In this document: one piece after another, positions 24,954 to 33,496 of the stretch | Numbering within the stretch: position 1 is the first letter of the stretch | Layout of the letters: every line of letters begins with the position of its first letter | Source: Bacteroides sp. | Lineage (GTDB): Bacteria > Bacteroidota > Bacteroidia > Bacteroidales > Muribaculaceae | Length of the DNA: 64,000 nucleotides | Assembly (NCBI GenBank): GCA_014802335.1 | Contig: JAAVCL010000028.1 | Coordinates: 1 to 64,000 of the forward strand | Reading direction: 5' to 3' | Notes under the pieces: generated by a model | Database searches by the model: none | What the model was told of the DNA's origin: nothing | The model's input: the letters and a program-made list of their open reading frames with translations, nothing else | Made by a program: the position numbers and the translations under genes

Positions 24954-25988
24954 ATGGCGAAGAAAGAAACGAAAAGTTATAGAGATATAATCCGTGATAT
25001 CCGAAAACGGAACTGTGCTCCGATCTATCTTCTTATGGGTGAGGAAGCTTATTATATCGATCTGATTATTGATAATTTCGAAAAGTATTTTATTGATGAT
25101 CAGGATAAGGACTTTGATTTTAATGTCTTCTTCGGTAATGATGCTGATGTAGACTATATTATTGGAGCTGCACGTCAGTTCCCGGTGATGTCAGAAAAGA
25201 AGCTGGTTATTCTTAAGGAAGCCCAGTCTATGCACATGGCCAAGAATCAACTTGAAAAATTTGCTCCCTATGCTGCCAAGCCAAATCCTGATACGGTTTT
25301 TGTAATTGCTTACAAAGGTGAACCCCTTAAAGCAACTTCAAAATTAGTTAAAAATATAAATGAAAGTGAAGGAGTTGTGTTCAACAGCATTGTTCCTCGC
25401 GACTATCAGTTGCTCCCGTTGATAAAGGATTATTGTCAGCAAAAGAAAGTAAGCATTGATGATAAGGCCGCAAATATGCTGGTTGAATTTATCGGAACGC
25501 CACTCAGTAAACTCTTTGGGGAGATTAATAAACTAATCTTGATTAAAGGAGCCGGTGAAATTAGAATTATGCCCGAGGACGTTGAAAAAAATATTGGAGC
25601 GTCAAAGGATTTTAATAATTTTGAATTGGTAAATGCTCTTTGTGAAAAGAATTACCCGAAGGCAATCAAGATTATTAAGTTCTTTGCTGCCAATCCCACA
25701 AAGAATCCCTCTAATGTCACGACGGGTGTAATGTTCAATTTCTTCTCAAATCTTGTTATCGCTCATTACATGACCGATAAATCTGATGCGGCTCTTAGAG
25801 ATCAATTCGGATTTAGAAATCCTGTTCAGTTTTCCGATATGAGAACTGCATTGAGGAATTATTCAGCGGGCCAGGCCGTTAAGGCTATCAGAATCTTGCG
25901 TGACTTTGACATTAAATCCAAAGGAATTGGCTCTTCTATGAAAGAACATGACCTTCTTGCCGAAACAGTCTTTAAACTATTCACTTAA
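24954..25988 (+). CDS. holA: DNA polymerase III subunit delta
   Basis: A 344-residue clamp-loader subunit that opens the beta sliding clamp. The N-terminal CAPIYLLMGEEAYYIDLIID corresponds to the delta P-loop-like start of an AAA+ fold lacking a true Walker A. QFPVMSEKKLVILKEAQSM is the conserved clamp-contact region, and the C-terminal helical collar includes GSSMKEHDLLAETVFKLF. Length fits HolA. It lies 84 nt after the CPBP gene and 26 nt before the EFR1 gene. Confidence 0.92.
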   Translation: MAKKETKSYRDIIRDIRKRNCAPIYLLMGEEAYYIDLIIDNFEKYFIDDQDKDFDFNVFFGNDADVDYIIGAARQFPVMSEKKLVILKEAQSMHMAKNQLEKFAPYAAKPNPDTVFVIAYKGEPLKATSKLVKNINESEGVVFNSIVPRDYQLLPLIKDYCQQKKVSIDDKAANMLVEFIGTPLSKLFGEINKLILIKGAGEIRIMPEDVEKNIGASKDFNNFELVNALCEKNYPKAIKIIKFFAANPTKNPSNVTTGVMFNFFSNLVIAHYMTDKSDAALRDQFGFRNPVQFSDMRTALRNYSAGQAVKAIRILRDFDIKSKGIGSSMKEHDLLAETVFKLFT

Positions 25989-26014
25989 TAATAGCTGTAT
26001 TAGTATTTTGATTT

Positions 26015-26794
26015 ATGATTCTATATTATTCCGGAACAGGGAATTCTAAATTTGTTGCTCGTTCGTTGGCAAATTTAACAGGTGAAGAGGCTTGCTTCAT
26101 TCCCAAATGTGATCCGCTTAAACTTACTTTTAGTGGCGATTTTTTAATCTTTTGCTTTCCCGTTTATAGCTGGGGCGTTCCTCCTTTCGTAATAAATTAT
26201 ATCAGCCTTATCAATCAACAATTTTTAGATAAAGTTAAACGGGAAGGAATTCCGGTCATAATGATATGTACTGCCGGAGATGAAGTCGCTCTTACTCCGC
26301 AGATGTTTGAAGCGGAAATGAGAAAAAGGGATTTGGATGTTACGGCTTTGTGGAGCATTATTATGCCTAATGACTATGTGATGCTTCCCGGTTTTGATGT
26401 TGATGATGATGCTCTTGCCAAACGCAAGCAGCAGGATGCCAAGGTGCGCGTCAGAGGTATTGCTGAAAAAATTCTTGAACACAAATGGGAAAGAGATGTG
26501 GCGAAGGGTAAATTTCCTAAAATAAAGTCACGTATAATATATCCACTATTCGTGAAATGGGGAGTGACACCCTCATGGTGGAAAGCGTCAGGTGCGTGCA
26601 TTGGTTGTGGAAGGTGCAGTCGGGTTTGCCCGGTAGAAAATATAGATTTTAGAAAGGGGAGACCTGAGTGGCACAATAATTGCCTTTCCTGCACGGCATG
26701 TTATCAGATATGTCCGGTAAATGCCATTTCATACGGAGCTTTTACAAGAGGTAAGGGTCAATATTTTTGTGGTCTTGACCCCCTCGAATCTTAA
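26015..26794 (+). CDS. EFR1 family flavodoxin-ferredoxin fusion protein
   Basis: A 259-residue cytoplasmic electron carrier. The N-terminal flavodoxin-like domain (YYSGTGNSKFVARSLA, residues 4-19) binds FMN through the SGTGNS loop. The C-terminal half has two 4Fe-4S motifs, CIGCGRCSRVCP and CLSCTACYQICP (about residues 192-235), each with four cysteines. EFR1 proteins occur widely in anaerobes and have no firmly assigned partner. It lies next to lipA, whose radical-SAM reaction needs low-potential electrons, so supplying LipA is an attractive but untested inference. Confidence 0.88.
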   Translation: MILYYSGTGNSKFVARSLANLTGEEACFIPKCDPLKLTFSGDFLIFCFPVYSWGVPPFVINYISLINQQFLDKVKREGIPVIMICTAGDEVALTPQMFEAEMRKRDLDVTALWSIIMPNDYVMLPGFDVDDDALAKRKQQDAKVRVRGIAEKILEHKWERDVAKGKFPKIKSRIIYPLFVKWGVTPSWWKASGACIGCGRCSRVCPVENIDFRKGRPEWHNNCLSCTACYQICPVNAISYGAFTRGKGQYFCGLDPLES

Positions 26795-26795
26795 T

Positions 26796-26849
26796 GAAGT
26801 CGTTTAAACCACTTCAATGTTTTCAAAATGAATTTTCTAAGAACTACTT
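26796..26849 (+). repeat. Hybrid fragment of A and B repeats in the lipA leader
   Basis: GAAGTCGTTTAAAC (26796-26809) matches the family A left end. TTTTCTAAGAACTACTT (26833-26849) matches the right end of family B (TTTCTAAGAGCTACTT). The space between is too short for a core. The start of the fragment overlaps an in-frame upstream ATG that would otherwise extend lipA. Confidence 0.5.
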
Positions 26850-26862
26850 AATAATTTATCTT

Positions 26863-27747
26863 ATGGATAATAAAGATAATGAGAGTGTAACTGAAACCGA
26901 GGTTTCATTCAGAAGGAAGCCGGAATGGTTGAAAGTGAAATTACCTCATGGTTTCAAAACAAAAGATGTAATCGGGTTGCTTAATGATAAGCATCTTCAT
27001 ACAATATGTTCCAGTGGGATGTGTCCCAACCGTGCCGAGTGTTGGGGTGCAGGCACGGCAACGTTCATGTTATGCGGCAATATCTGCACACGAAACTGTA
27101 AGTTTTGTAATGTGTCAACTAACAAACCATTGCCCCTGGACCCACGGGAAATAGACGAAATTGCATCTACAATTCAGAAGTTAGGATTGAAGCATGTCGT
27201 CATAACCTCGGTTGATAGAGATGACCTGCCCGATCAGGGTGCCGGGCATTGGGCGCTTGCCATAAGGACTATCAAGCAAAAATGCCCCGGAGTCACAATG
27301 GAAGTCCTCATTCCCGATTTTCAGGGACGCGAAGATTTGATTGACAAAATTATTGCCGAAGGCCCTGAAATTATATCTCATAATATGGAGACTGTCAGAC
27401 GTCTCACTCCCGAAGTCCGCAGCGTGGCTACCTACGATCGGTCTTTAAAAGTGCTCGAATATATCGCTTCCAAATGTATCAGAACAAAGTCGGGTATAAT
27501 GCTCGGACTGGGTGAAGAGAGACATGAGATTATTGAAACCATGGACGATCTTAGAAAGGTTAACTGTCAGGTTATGACCATCGGTCAATATCTTCAGCCT
27601 TCGCTCAAACATTATAAAGTGAGAGCTTATATCACCCCTGACGAGTTTGCCGAATATGGGCGTATTGGTAAAGAAAAAGGTTTCCGCCATGTGGAATCGG
27701 CTCCGATGGTCAGAAGCAGTTATCATGCCGAAAAGCACATACATTGA
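26863..27747 (+). CDS. lipA: Lipoyl synthase
   Basis: A radical-SAM enzyme that inserts two sulfur atoms into octanoyl groups on lipoyl-dependent enzymes. The auxiliary cluster motif CSSGMCPNRAEC and the radical-SAM motif CTRNCKFC are both intact, and ATFMLCGNICTRNCKFCNV is the typical LipA signature. I chose ATG 26863 (294 residues, beginning MDNKDNESV). The in-frame ATG at 26794 would add 23 residues translated from a repeat fragment. It abuts lipB, sharing one base between stop and start. Confidence 0.95.
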   Translation: MDNKDNESVTETEVSFRRKPEWLKVKLPHGFKTKDVIGLLNDKHLHTICSSGMCPNRAECWGAGTATFMLCGNICTRNCKFCNVSTNKPLPLDPREIDEIASTIQKLGLKHVVITSVDRDDLPDQGAGHWALAIRTIKQKCPGVTMEVLIPDFQGREDLIDKIIAEGPEIISHNMETVRRLTPEVRSVATYDRSLKVLEYIASKCIRTKSGIMLGLGEERHEIIETMDDLRKVNCQVMTIGQYLQPSLKHYKVRAYITPDEFAEYGRIGKEKGFRHVESAPMVRSSYHAEKHIH

Positions 27748-28394
27748 TGATAAATATACAAGACTGGGGAAGATGCGCCTATCGCACTGCATGGGAAATG
27801 CAAAAGATTCTATTCAATGATCTGATTGCTGATCCTCTAAGAAATCAAGAGCATATTGTTGTGGTCGAACATTCACCCGTTTACACCTTAGGCTTTCATG
27901 GAAATTCCGGAAATTTAATAGTTTCCGAGCAGAAACTGACTGAAATGGGAGCTGAATGTGTCAGAATCGAAAGGGGAGGAGATATTACTTATCACGGCCC
28001 GGGTCAACTCGTTGTTTATCCAATCATATATCTCCACAAGCACCATTTAGGCGTTAAACAGTATATTGAACTTCTTGAACATTCTGTTATAAGTCTTCTG
28101 GGTCAGTGGAACATAACCGCAACTTCCAATAATGATGCAATAGGTGTCTGGATTGATTGGGGCACACCGACCGCAAGAAAAATTTGTGCCATTGGTGTAA
28201 AGATAAGCCATGGCGTCACAATGCATGGACTGGCCTTGAACGTGAATACTGATTTAAATGCATTTGGGATGATCAATCCTTGCGGAATAACGGATAAGGG
28301 TGTTACTTCAATGGAACAGGAACTTGGTAAAAAAATTGACTTCAATTCAGTTAAATCCAAACTCTCTCAGATTATTCTCCGCAATCTTGACTGA
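27747..28394 (+). CDS. lipB: Octanoyl-[acyl-carrier-protein] transferase
   Basis: A 215-residue transferase that moves octanoate from acyl carrier protein to lipoyl domains, giving the substrate for LipA. The substrate loop RGGDITYHGPGQLVVYP and the catalytic-lysine motif ICAIGVKISHGVTMHGLALNV are intact, and NPCGITDKGVTSM holds the conserved cysteine. I use the ATG at 27747, which overlaps the lipA stop as TGATG. An in-frame TTG one codon earlier is less likely. Confidence 0.94.
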   Translation: MINIQDWGRCAYRTAWEMQKILFNDLIADPLRNQEHIVVVEHSPVYTLGFHGNSGNLIVSEQKLTEMGAECVRIERGGDITYHGPGQLVVYPIIYLHKHHLGVKQYIELLEHSVISLLGQWNITATSNNDAIGVWIDWGTPTARKICAIGVKISHGVTMHGLALNVNTDLNAFGMINPCGITDKGVTSMEQELGKKIDFNSVKSKLSQIILRNLD

Positions 28395-28423
28395 CTTTAT
28401 ATTTTGTTTCAGGTAGGGTGCTA

Positions 28424-28457
28424 AAAAAACGACTCAAATTCTTTGAGCCGTTTTTTT
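28424..28457. terminator. Bidirectional terminator between lipB and mlaD
   Basis: A run of seven A, then CGACTCAAA, TTC, TTTGAGCCG and seven T form a 16-bp stem with one mismatch. T runs lie on both strands, and it sits between convergent genes. Confidence 0.9.
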
Positions 28458-28481
28458 ATGCGTTTTTTTATATAGTCTATT

Positions 28482-29411
28482 TTAGAGTAATTTGATTGAT
28501 ATGTATCTTTTGGGATTCTTCTTTATGTCAACTATCAGAGAATCAATATCAGCCGTAACTCTATTCAACTTATTATATAATTCCGGGTCGGTCGTTAACA
28601 GTCCGAGAGTGGAATTCGGATCATTAAGTTGATTTGAAAATTTCTTAAGATTATCGGTAAGTTCATTCACATTTTCCATTGTGGAATTAATGGGAAGAGA
28701 CTTAAGTTGATCGGAAAGGGTAAGAAGATTCGCGCTTACTGAATCAAATCGGGTTGTTATGTGTCGTGCATTGGCCATAACAACCGGCACATCTTTTCTA
28801 AGCGTACCGTTAAGACTCTGACTCATTTGGACTGCATTGAGGCTTACCTGATTGAGATTTGCAGAAATACCATCCAATCGTTTTATAGCCAATCCAAGCG
28901 CCGGATCTCCGGTAAGCTGATTCAGATTATAAACCAATGAGTCTATTCTTGGAAGTATTGAATTAACTGACGGCATTACATCTTTGCTTAACTTTTCCAT
29001 CAGTCCGTTCGATGCTCCCGACAGAATATTAGAGCCGACTTCAAGGAACTTTTTACTTTTGCCCATCGAGATTTCTACATATCCTCCTCCCATCAACGTG
29101 GAATTGAGACTTGCGTATGAGTCCTCGGGCAAACGCAATTTCTTGTCGACAGCAAGAAGTACTTTGATTTTTCCGGGATTATCATAATCAAATGATATTT
29201 CTCTTACCTGGCCAACTTTAAAACCGTCTATTTGAACTGGTGCGGAAACTTCAAGTCCGCTTACATTTTCATAATCTACATAATAGAAATTGGCCGGACT
29301 GAACATATTTATTCCTTTCAGGTATTCAATACCAAAGAATAGTATTACAATAGCCGCTATGACCGATACTCCAATTATCAGTTCTTTATTTATCAATTTT
29401 TTCATACTCAT
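28482..29411 (-). CDS. mlaD: MlaD/MCE family phospholipid transport protein
   Basis: A 309-residue periplasmic substrate-binding component of a phospholipid ABC transporter, anchored by one N-terminal helix (about residues 10-28). The MCE domain spans about 38-115 (NVSGLEVSAPVQIDGFKVGQV and TLMGGGYVEISMG). The C-terminal part is helical, with many short repeats of L/N/S, suggesting a tunnel or coiled region. Its permease and ATPase partners mlaE and mlaF lie 4.5 kb away on the other strand. The start MSMKKL may be two residues too long. It is 103 nt downstream of the amidase gene. Confidence 0.88.
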   Translation of the reverse strand: MSMKKLINKELIIGVSVIAAIVILFFGIEYLKGINMFSPANFYYVDYENVSGLEVSAPVQIDGFKVGQVREISFDYDNPGKIKVLLAVDKKLRLPEDSYASLNSTLMGGGYVEISMGKSKKFLEVGSNILSGASNGLMEKLSKDVMPSVNSILPRIDSLVYNLNQLTGDPALGLAIKRLDGISANLNQVSLNAVQMSQSLNGTLRKDVPVVMANARHITTRFDSVSANLLTLSDQLKSLPINSTMENVNELTDNLKKFSNQLNDPNSTLGLLTTDPELYNKLNRVTADIDSLIVDIKKNPKRYISIKLL

Positions 29412-29514
29412 CAGTATAGGGGAATCTTCTTGTTTTATGAGGTTATGTTGAAATATTCGTTTTCAAATATTAACAATCTTCTCTAATTTTTAGTTCTTTT
29501 TTTATCCATTTTCA

Positions 29515-31170
29515 TTATTCCATCCTTACTATTATGTTGGCTTCCGGTATAACCGAACGAATTCTTAGTAATTCATTCTCTATCTCTTTCCTGCTTTCAC
29601 TGCTGCCGATGGTGTATTTATACATGCCATTCTCTTTAAACATACCTGTCGGTTCAATCCCTTGGAATTGGCTGTCATTCTTAGATAACTCTTTTGGGCT
29701 TGTAAGCAGCAAGACTTTATAGACTCTTTTTAGAGGGGTTGAGACTGATTCATTTGCCGCGGAGGAAGCGTTGGATGTCGAAGAAGATTTGGAAACTGTG
29801 TTTTCAACATTCTTCACCACAAAGGTCTTCTTATTATTTTTTGAATTTCCTTTTTGGGAATTTGAGGTCTTTGCTTTCTTATTTGTATTATTCTTGTTCT
29901 TATCTTTATTTTTTTTATTCTTCTTATTTTTCTTCTTATCCTTTTTGTCCTTACTGTTATCAGTGTCTGTGGGCGCAGCTTGAACCTCTTCAGTCGGTTC
30001 CTCTTTTCTTAGCAAATAGGAAGTTTCGCTTTTCTGAGTTATTTCTTTCGTTTCAAAATTTTGACTTGCGGAAGCTTCTCGAGCAGCCTGAGATCTTCTT
30101 CTGCGAGGAGCATTAGGATTGTTTGAACGATTATTTGAAGTGGTTGTTCTTACACGCTCTTTTCTCTCAGACTGTTTGCTGATAAGCGAACCGATATTGT
30201 CATCATTTCTACTTGCAATTGTTGATTCCTTATTTTTGTATGTTTCAGCTGTTGTGTTTTTCTGTAATCTTTTTTCTACTTCTCCGGCCGAATCCTCATT
30301 TACAGGGGTTGTTATGTCTGCATGTTGCTTCTGAGCCTTAACATATTGTTCAACAGCAGTAAAAAGAGACGCAGCTAACTCTTCTTGACCTTTGGCTGAA
30401 TTCATGTAAGCTGCCGCTTGCGGATTGCAGATAAAGTCAAGCTCAACAAGAACCGAGGGCATCGTTGTGGCCCATAACACCCAAAAACCGGCTTGTCTCA
30501 CTCCTCGGTCGTTGCGTCCGGAGTTGACGAGTGCTCGCTGGGCTTTTTCCGCAAAACGAAGACTCTGACCGATTGTTTTTTTCTGAGCCATCTCAAAAAT
30601 GATGTATGACTCGTCTTTTGATGGGTCAAAGCCGCTATATTTCTTATGATAATCTCTTTCAAGTTCTATTACGGAGTTTTCCCGGCGCGCAACCCGCAGA
30701 TTATCATTACTCTTGTGATTACCCAATGCATAAACCGAGGTGCCCGATATTTTCTTACGGTTAGGATTGGATTTATCCACCGAGTTCGTATGAATTGAAA
30801 TGAATAAATCACCTTTATTTCGGTTGGCTATATTGGCGCGTTCCTGAAGACTGATGAATTTATCATTATCACGAGTCATGACAACCTTGACATTCTTCAT
30901 TTTTTTCTTTATAAGCTCTGCCAATTTGGTTGCCACTCCCAGATTTATATCCTTTTCACGAGCTCCGTTATCTATGGCCCCATGGTCATGGCCTCCGTGT
31001 CCGGCATCGATTACAACTGTAAAATCAGAAGTTTGTGTTTCAGCTGCTATGCTCGGCCACGCATGAAACAATGCAGACACGATTATTATTATCGCTGTTT
31101 TTAAGCTGATATTTGTTTGCTTCAAGTTTTTAAAAATGTCTTTGTATCCTATGTTTATAACGTGATTCAT
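29515..31170 (-). CDS. N-acetylmuramoyl-L-alanine amidase with SPOR-like C-terminus
   Basis: A 551-residue exported cell-wall amidase. An N-terminal signal segment (about residues 22-43) precedes an Amidase_3 domain (50-275). Zinc ligands are seen in VIDAGHGGHDHGA, a glutamate in NGAREKDINL, and a histidine in LFISIHTNS. PSVLVELDFICN holds the catalytic glutamate. A long low-complexity linker is very rich in Lys and Asn (about 290-475). The last 75 residues (YKVLLLTSPKELSKN to RSVIPEANIIV) look like a SPOR domain, which binds denuded glycan at division sites. A role in daughter-cell separation follows from this architecture. It lies between lptB and mlaD. Confidence 0.9.
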   Translation of the reverse strand: MNHVINIGYKDIFKNLKQTNISLKTAIIIIVSALFHAWPSIAAETQTSDFTVVIDAGHGGHDHGAIDNGAREKDINLGVATKLAELIKKKMKNVKVVMTRDNDKFISLQERANIANRNKGDLFISIHTNSVDKSNPNRKKISGTSVYALGNHKSNDNLRVARRENSVIELERDYHKKYSGFDPSKDESYIIFEMAQKKTIGQSLRFAEKAQRALVNSGRNDRGVRQAGFWVLWATTMPSVLVELDFICNPQAAAYMNSAKGQEELAASLFTAVEQYVKAQKQHADITTPVNEDSAGEVEKRLQKNTTAETYKNKESTIASRNDDNIGSLISKQSERKERVRTTTSNNRSNNPNAPRRRRSQAAREASASQNFETKEITQKSETSYLLRKEEPTEEVQAAPTDTDNSKDKKDKKKNKKNKKNKDKNKNNTNKKAKTSNSQKGNSKNNKKTFVVKNVENTVSKSSSTSNASSAANESVSTPLKRVYKVLLLTSPKELSKNDSQFQGIEPTGMFKENGMYKYTIGSSESRKEIENELLRIRSVIPEANIIVRME

Positions 31171-31332
31171 TTTTATTAATATTGTTCTTTTTTGTGGCTC
31201 TCAAAATTTGTAGCTCTCAAAAATTAAATATTGTCTCTACCAATCGGCCCACCGTAGGTTTCCTTAAAACAATATTTCTCATGTTATGATATGAAACTGA
31301 AAACGATAACAGGTCTCCGGTCGGGTAGGGGG

Positions 31333-32313
31333 CTAAACCTGTATATTCGGTGTCGAATTTTCAGAAGCGCTTTTTTTAGGTTGGAATTTTTTTGCGGTGA
31401 AAATAAAATCTCTTCCAAGATATTTTTCTCTTACAACCGGATTTGATGCAAGTTCTTCACTTGTGCCCTGAAACAGGACCCTTCCTTCAAAAAGCATATA
31501 GGCCCGATCGGTAATGCCAAGTATCGAATCTGCTTTGTGGTCGGTAATTAATACCCCGATATTTCTTTCCTTAAGATGATAAACAACTTCTTGAATATCT
31601 TCAACGGCGATGGGGTCTACTGCAGCAAAGGGCTCATCAAGCATTATGAATTTAGGATTGATGGCCAAACAGCGTGCAATCTCAGTGCGTCGCCTTTCTC
31701 CACCGGAAAGACTGGTTCCAAGATTATGCCTTACGTGGTTAAGATTAAACTCACTGATGAGCTGTTCAAGTTTAGCCTTCTGATACTCTTTGGAGGTATT
31801 GGTCATCTCAAGAATGGCCTTGATATTGTTCTCGACACTAAGAGTTCTGAAAACCGATGCCTCCTGTGGTAGATAGCCGATTCCGATTTGTGCTCGTTTA
31901 TAAACCGGATATCCCGTGATGTCAACATTGTCAAGATACACACGTCCCTCATTGGGTGTTATCAAGCCAACTGTCATGTAGAATGTGGTGGTTTTTCCTG
32001 CTCCGTTTGGACCTAACAAACCCACGATCTCTCCCTGGGAAACTTCTATTGAAACGTGATTAGCAACTGTGCGCTTGCCATATTTCTTTACAAGATTATC
32101 GGTGCGGAGTACTCCCTTTTCCGGGATCACTAATTTTGTTTCAATGTCCGTTTCTCCTTCTGCAGAATTTATCTCTGTTTCTGAAGTGACGGTTGCCTGT
32201 TGCATATCGGGCACTTCCCCTTCCAAATCCATAATTTCCTCTTTCGTGAGGCGTTCAGGGGTTTTCTCGGAATCTTTGTTTATCTTTTTATTCAGAAAGG
32301 GGAATATTTTCAT
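31333..32313 (-). CDS. lptB: LPS export ABC transporter ATPase LptB with N-terminal extension
   Basis: A 326-residue ATPase that powers lipopolysaccharide extraction with LptF/G. Walker A GPNGAGKT lies at residues 101-108, the Q-loop is YLPQEASVF, the signature is LSGGERRR, and Walker B is [13 protein letters not shown]. Family members are usually about 240 residues. Here an acidic, probably disordered tail of about 68 residues precedes the domain. It starts [15 protein letters not shown], similar to the first residues of the LptF/LptG protein at 16.2 kb. There is also a short C-terminal tail. It overlaps udk by 4 nt. Confidence 0.93.
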   Translation of the reverse strand: MKIFPFLNKKINKDSEKTPERLTKEEIMDLEGEVPDMQQATVTSETEINSAEGETDIETKLVIPEKGVLRTDNLVKKYGKRTVANHVSIEVSQGEIVGLLGPNGAGKTTTFYMTVGLITPNEGRVYLDNVDITGYPVYKRAQIGIGYLPQEASVFRTLSVENNIKAILEMTNTSKEYQKAKLEQLISEFNLNHVRHNLGTSLSGGERRRTEIARCLAINPKFIMLDEPFAAVDPIAVEDIQEVVYHLKERNIGVLITDHKADSILGITDRAYMLFEGRVLFQGTSEELASNPVVREKYLGRDFIFTAKKFQPKKSASENSTPNIQV

Positions 32314-32930
32314 TTCGATTCTGTCGGTAATAATGAGCGAATATAATCTGTCAGCAACTTTATGGCCACATTGTTTCCGCCTCCTTGTGGTATAATTAAG
32401 TCGGCATATCTTTTAGATGGCTCTATATAAAGCTCATGCATGGGCTTTAAGGTTTCTTGATAACGATCAATCACCATCTCCGGGGTGCGTCCTCGTTCCA
32501 CGCAGTCGCGGCGGATTACTCTTATTAATCTTTCATCGGCATCGGCATCAACAAACACTTTGACATCAAGCATATCCCTGAGCTCCTTATCTGTCAATAC
32601 AAGGATACCTTCGACCACTATTACTTCCTTGGGCTTCAAAGTAATTGTCTCTTTAAGCCGTGAACATGTCAAGAAATCATAGGTAGGCATCTCTACGCTT
32701 CTGCCTTCTTTCAGTTCTTTTATTTGTTTTGTCAGCAATGACCATTCTATTGAGGCCGGCTCGTCATAGTTCATTGTGAGTCGCACTTCAAGCGGAATAT
32801 GTTCATTGTTTTTATAATAGCAATCCTGTGGCATTACCACTACCTCTCCGGGTGGAAGACTTTCTATTATTTTTCGCACTACGGTCGATTTGCCGCTACC
32901 TGTGCCTCCGGCTATTCCAATTACAAGCAT
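32310..32930 (-). CDS. udk: Uridine kinase
   Basis: A 206-residue cytoplasmic kinase of pyrimidine salvage that phosphorylates uridine and cytidine to UMP and CMP. The Walker A motif GGTGSGKST lies at residues 8-16. [16 protein letters not shown] and [10 protein letters not shown] are uridine-kinase motifs, with the nucleoside-binding segment MPTYDF. Length is typical. Its end overlaps lptB by 4 nt. A good promoter lies upstream. Confidence 0.94.
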   Translation of the reverse strand: MLVIGIAGGTGSGKSTVVRKIIESLPPGEVVVMPQDCYYKNNEHIPLEVRLTMNYDEPASIEWSLLTKQIKELKEGRSVEMPTYDFLTCSRLKETITLKPKEVIVVEGILVLTDKELRDMLDVKVFVDADADERLIRVIRRDCVERGRTPEMVIDRYQETLKPMHELYIEPSKRYADLIIPQGGGNNVAIKLLTDYIRSLLPTESK

Positions 32931-33063
32931 GATTCAATTTTGTTTTCTCTTTCAAGGTCGGTCACTATCCAGATGTGAATATTGACTTTTCTACCTTTGA
33001 ATTGTTGAGCCGAAATTTAGCTGCCTTTTGGCTCGCTTTAATCAGCCTTTAATCTTATTCTTA

Positions 33064-33095
33064 CAAAATTAACAAAAATCTCGTGCTGTGCCAAA
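33064..33095 (-). promoter_or_regulatory. Promoter of udk-lptB
   Basis: On the minus strand TTTG (33095-33092) and TAATTTTG (33071-33064) are separated by exactly 20 nt, a full match to the Bacteroidota consensus. The leader is about 125 nt. Confidence 0.7.
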
Positions 33096-33235
33096 AAGCT
33101 TTACATCTTTTTAACCAAGTATTTTCCAACAGACTCACAAATTTGAGAGTTAGCATTTGGGGTATATTTTTTGAGCAGACGTAATGCGATAATGAAAACA
33201 GTCCTCTAAAAAGTAATTTTAATACTTCTCTGGTA

Positions 33236-33419
33236 AAGTAGCTCTTAGAAATTAGCTATGACTTATTTTCGGGGATTTTTTGAATGGATTTGGAATTGTG
33301 AAGAAGGAGTTTAGCGGGCTAAACGACTGATGAACAATTTCAAAGCCATCAAAAAAGACCGAAAAGAAGCATAGTCTCTAAGAATTACTTCAATATAAGC
33401 TAATTTCTAAGAGCTACTT
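33236..33419 (+). repeat. Family B repeat, copy B1 (184 bp)
   Basis: The two ends (33236-33256 and 33399-33419) are perfect 21-bp inverted repeats beginning AAGTAGCTCTTAG. Further pairing runs inward: CTATGACTTATTTTCGG with CCGAAAAGAAGCATAG, then GATTTTTTGA...GGAATTGT with ACAATTTC...TCAAAAAAG. The centre is an internal loop, GAAGAAGGA opposite GACTGATGA, capped by GTTTAGCGGGCTAAAC. Nearly the whole element folds as one hairpin. It lies in the 970-nt gap between udk and mlaE. Confidence 0.85.
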
Positions 33420-33426
33420 ACTTCTT

Positions 33427-33454
33427 TGGTTTAGCAAAAAGTTTAAACAACTTC
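33427..33454 (+). repeat. Family A right-end fragment
   Basis: GCAAAAAGTTTAAACAACTTC matches the last bases of family A copies (AAAAAGTTTAAACGACTTC). It lies between B1 and B2, showing that both families inserted in the same gap. Confidence 0.5.
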
Positions 33455-33455
33455 A

Positions 33456-33486
33456 TTGCCATTCAACTTCTTTTTTTATATCTTTG
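33456..33486 (+). promoter_or_regulatory. Candidate promoter upstream of repeat B2 and mlaE
   Basis: TTG (33456-33458) and TATCTTTG (33479-33486) are spaced by 20 nt and match the -33/-7 consensus. A transcript starting near 33493 would begin at the edge of repeat B2 and run into mlaE, with a leader of about 410 nt that contains the whole B2 hairpin. Confidence 0.55.
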
Positions 33487-33496
33487 CATTTATTTT

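Noticed and set aside
29739..30116. Plus-strand ORF rich in Phe and Leu opposite the amidase gene
   Set aside because: It is the complement of the lysine/asparagine-rich linker of the amidase, which explains its odd composition.
33307..33360. CTGATGA in the repeat core as part of a hammerhead ribozyme
   Set aside because: CTGATGA matches the first conserved block, but no stem II hairpin followed by GAAA at the right place is present, and the only GAAA (in A2) is not conserved in B1, B2 or A1.
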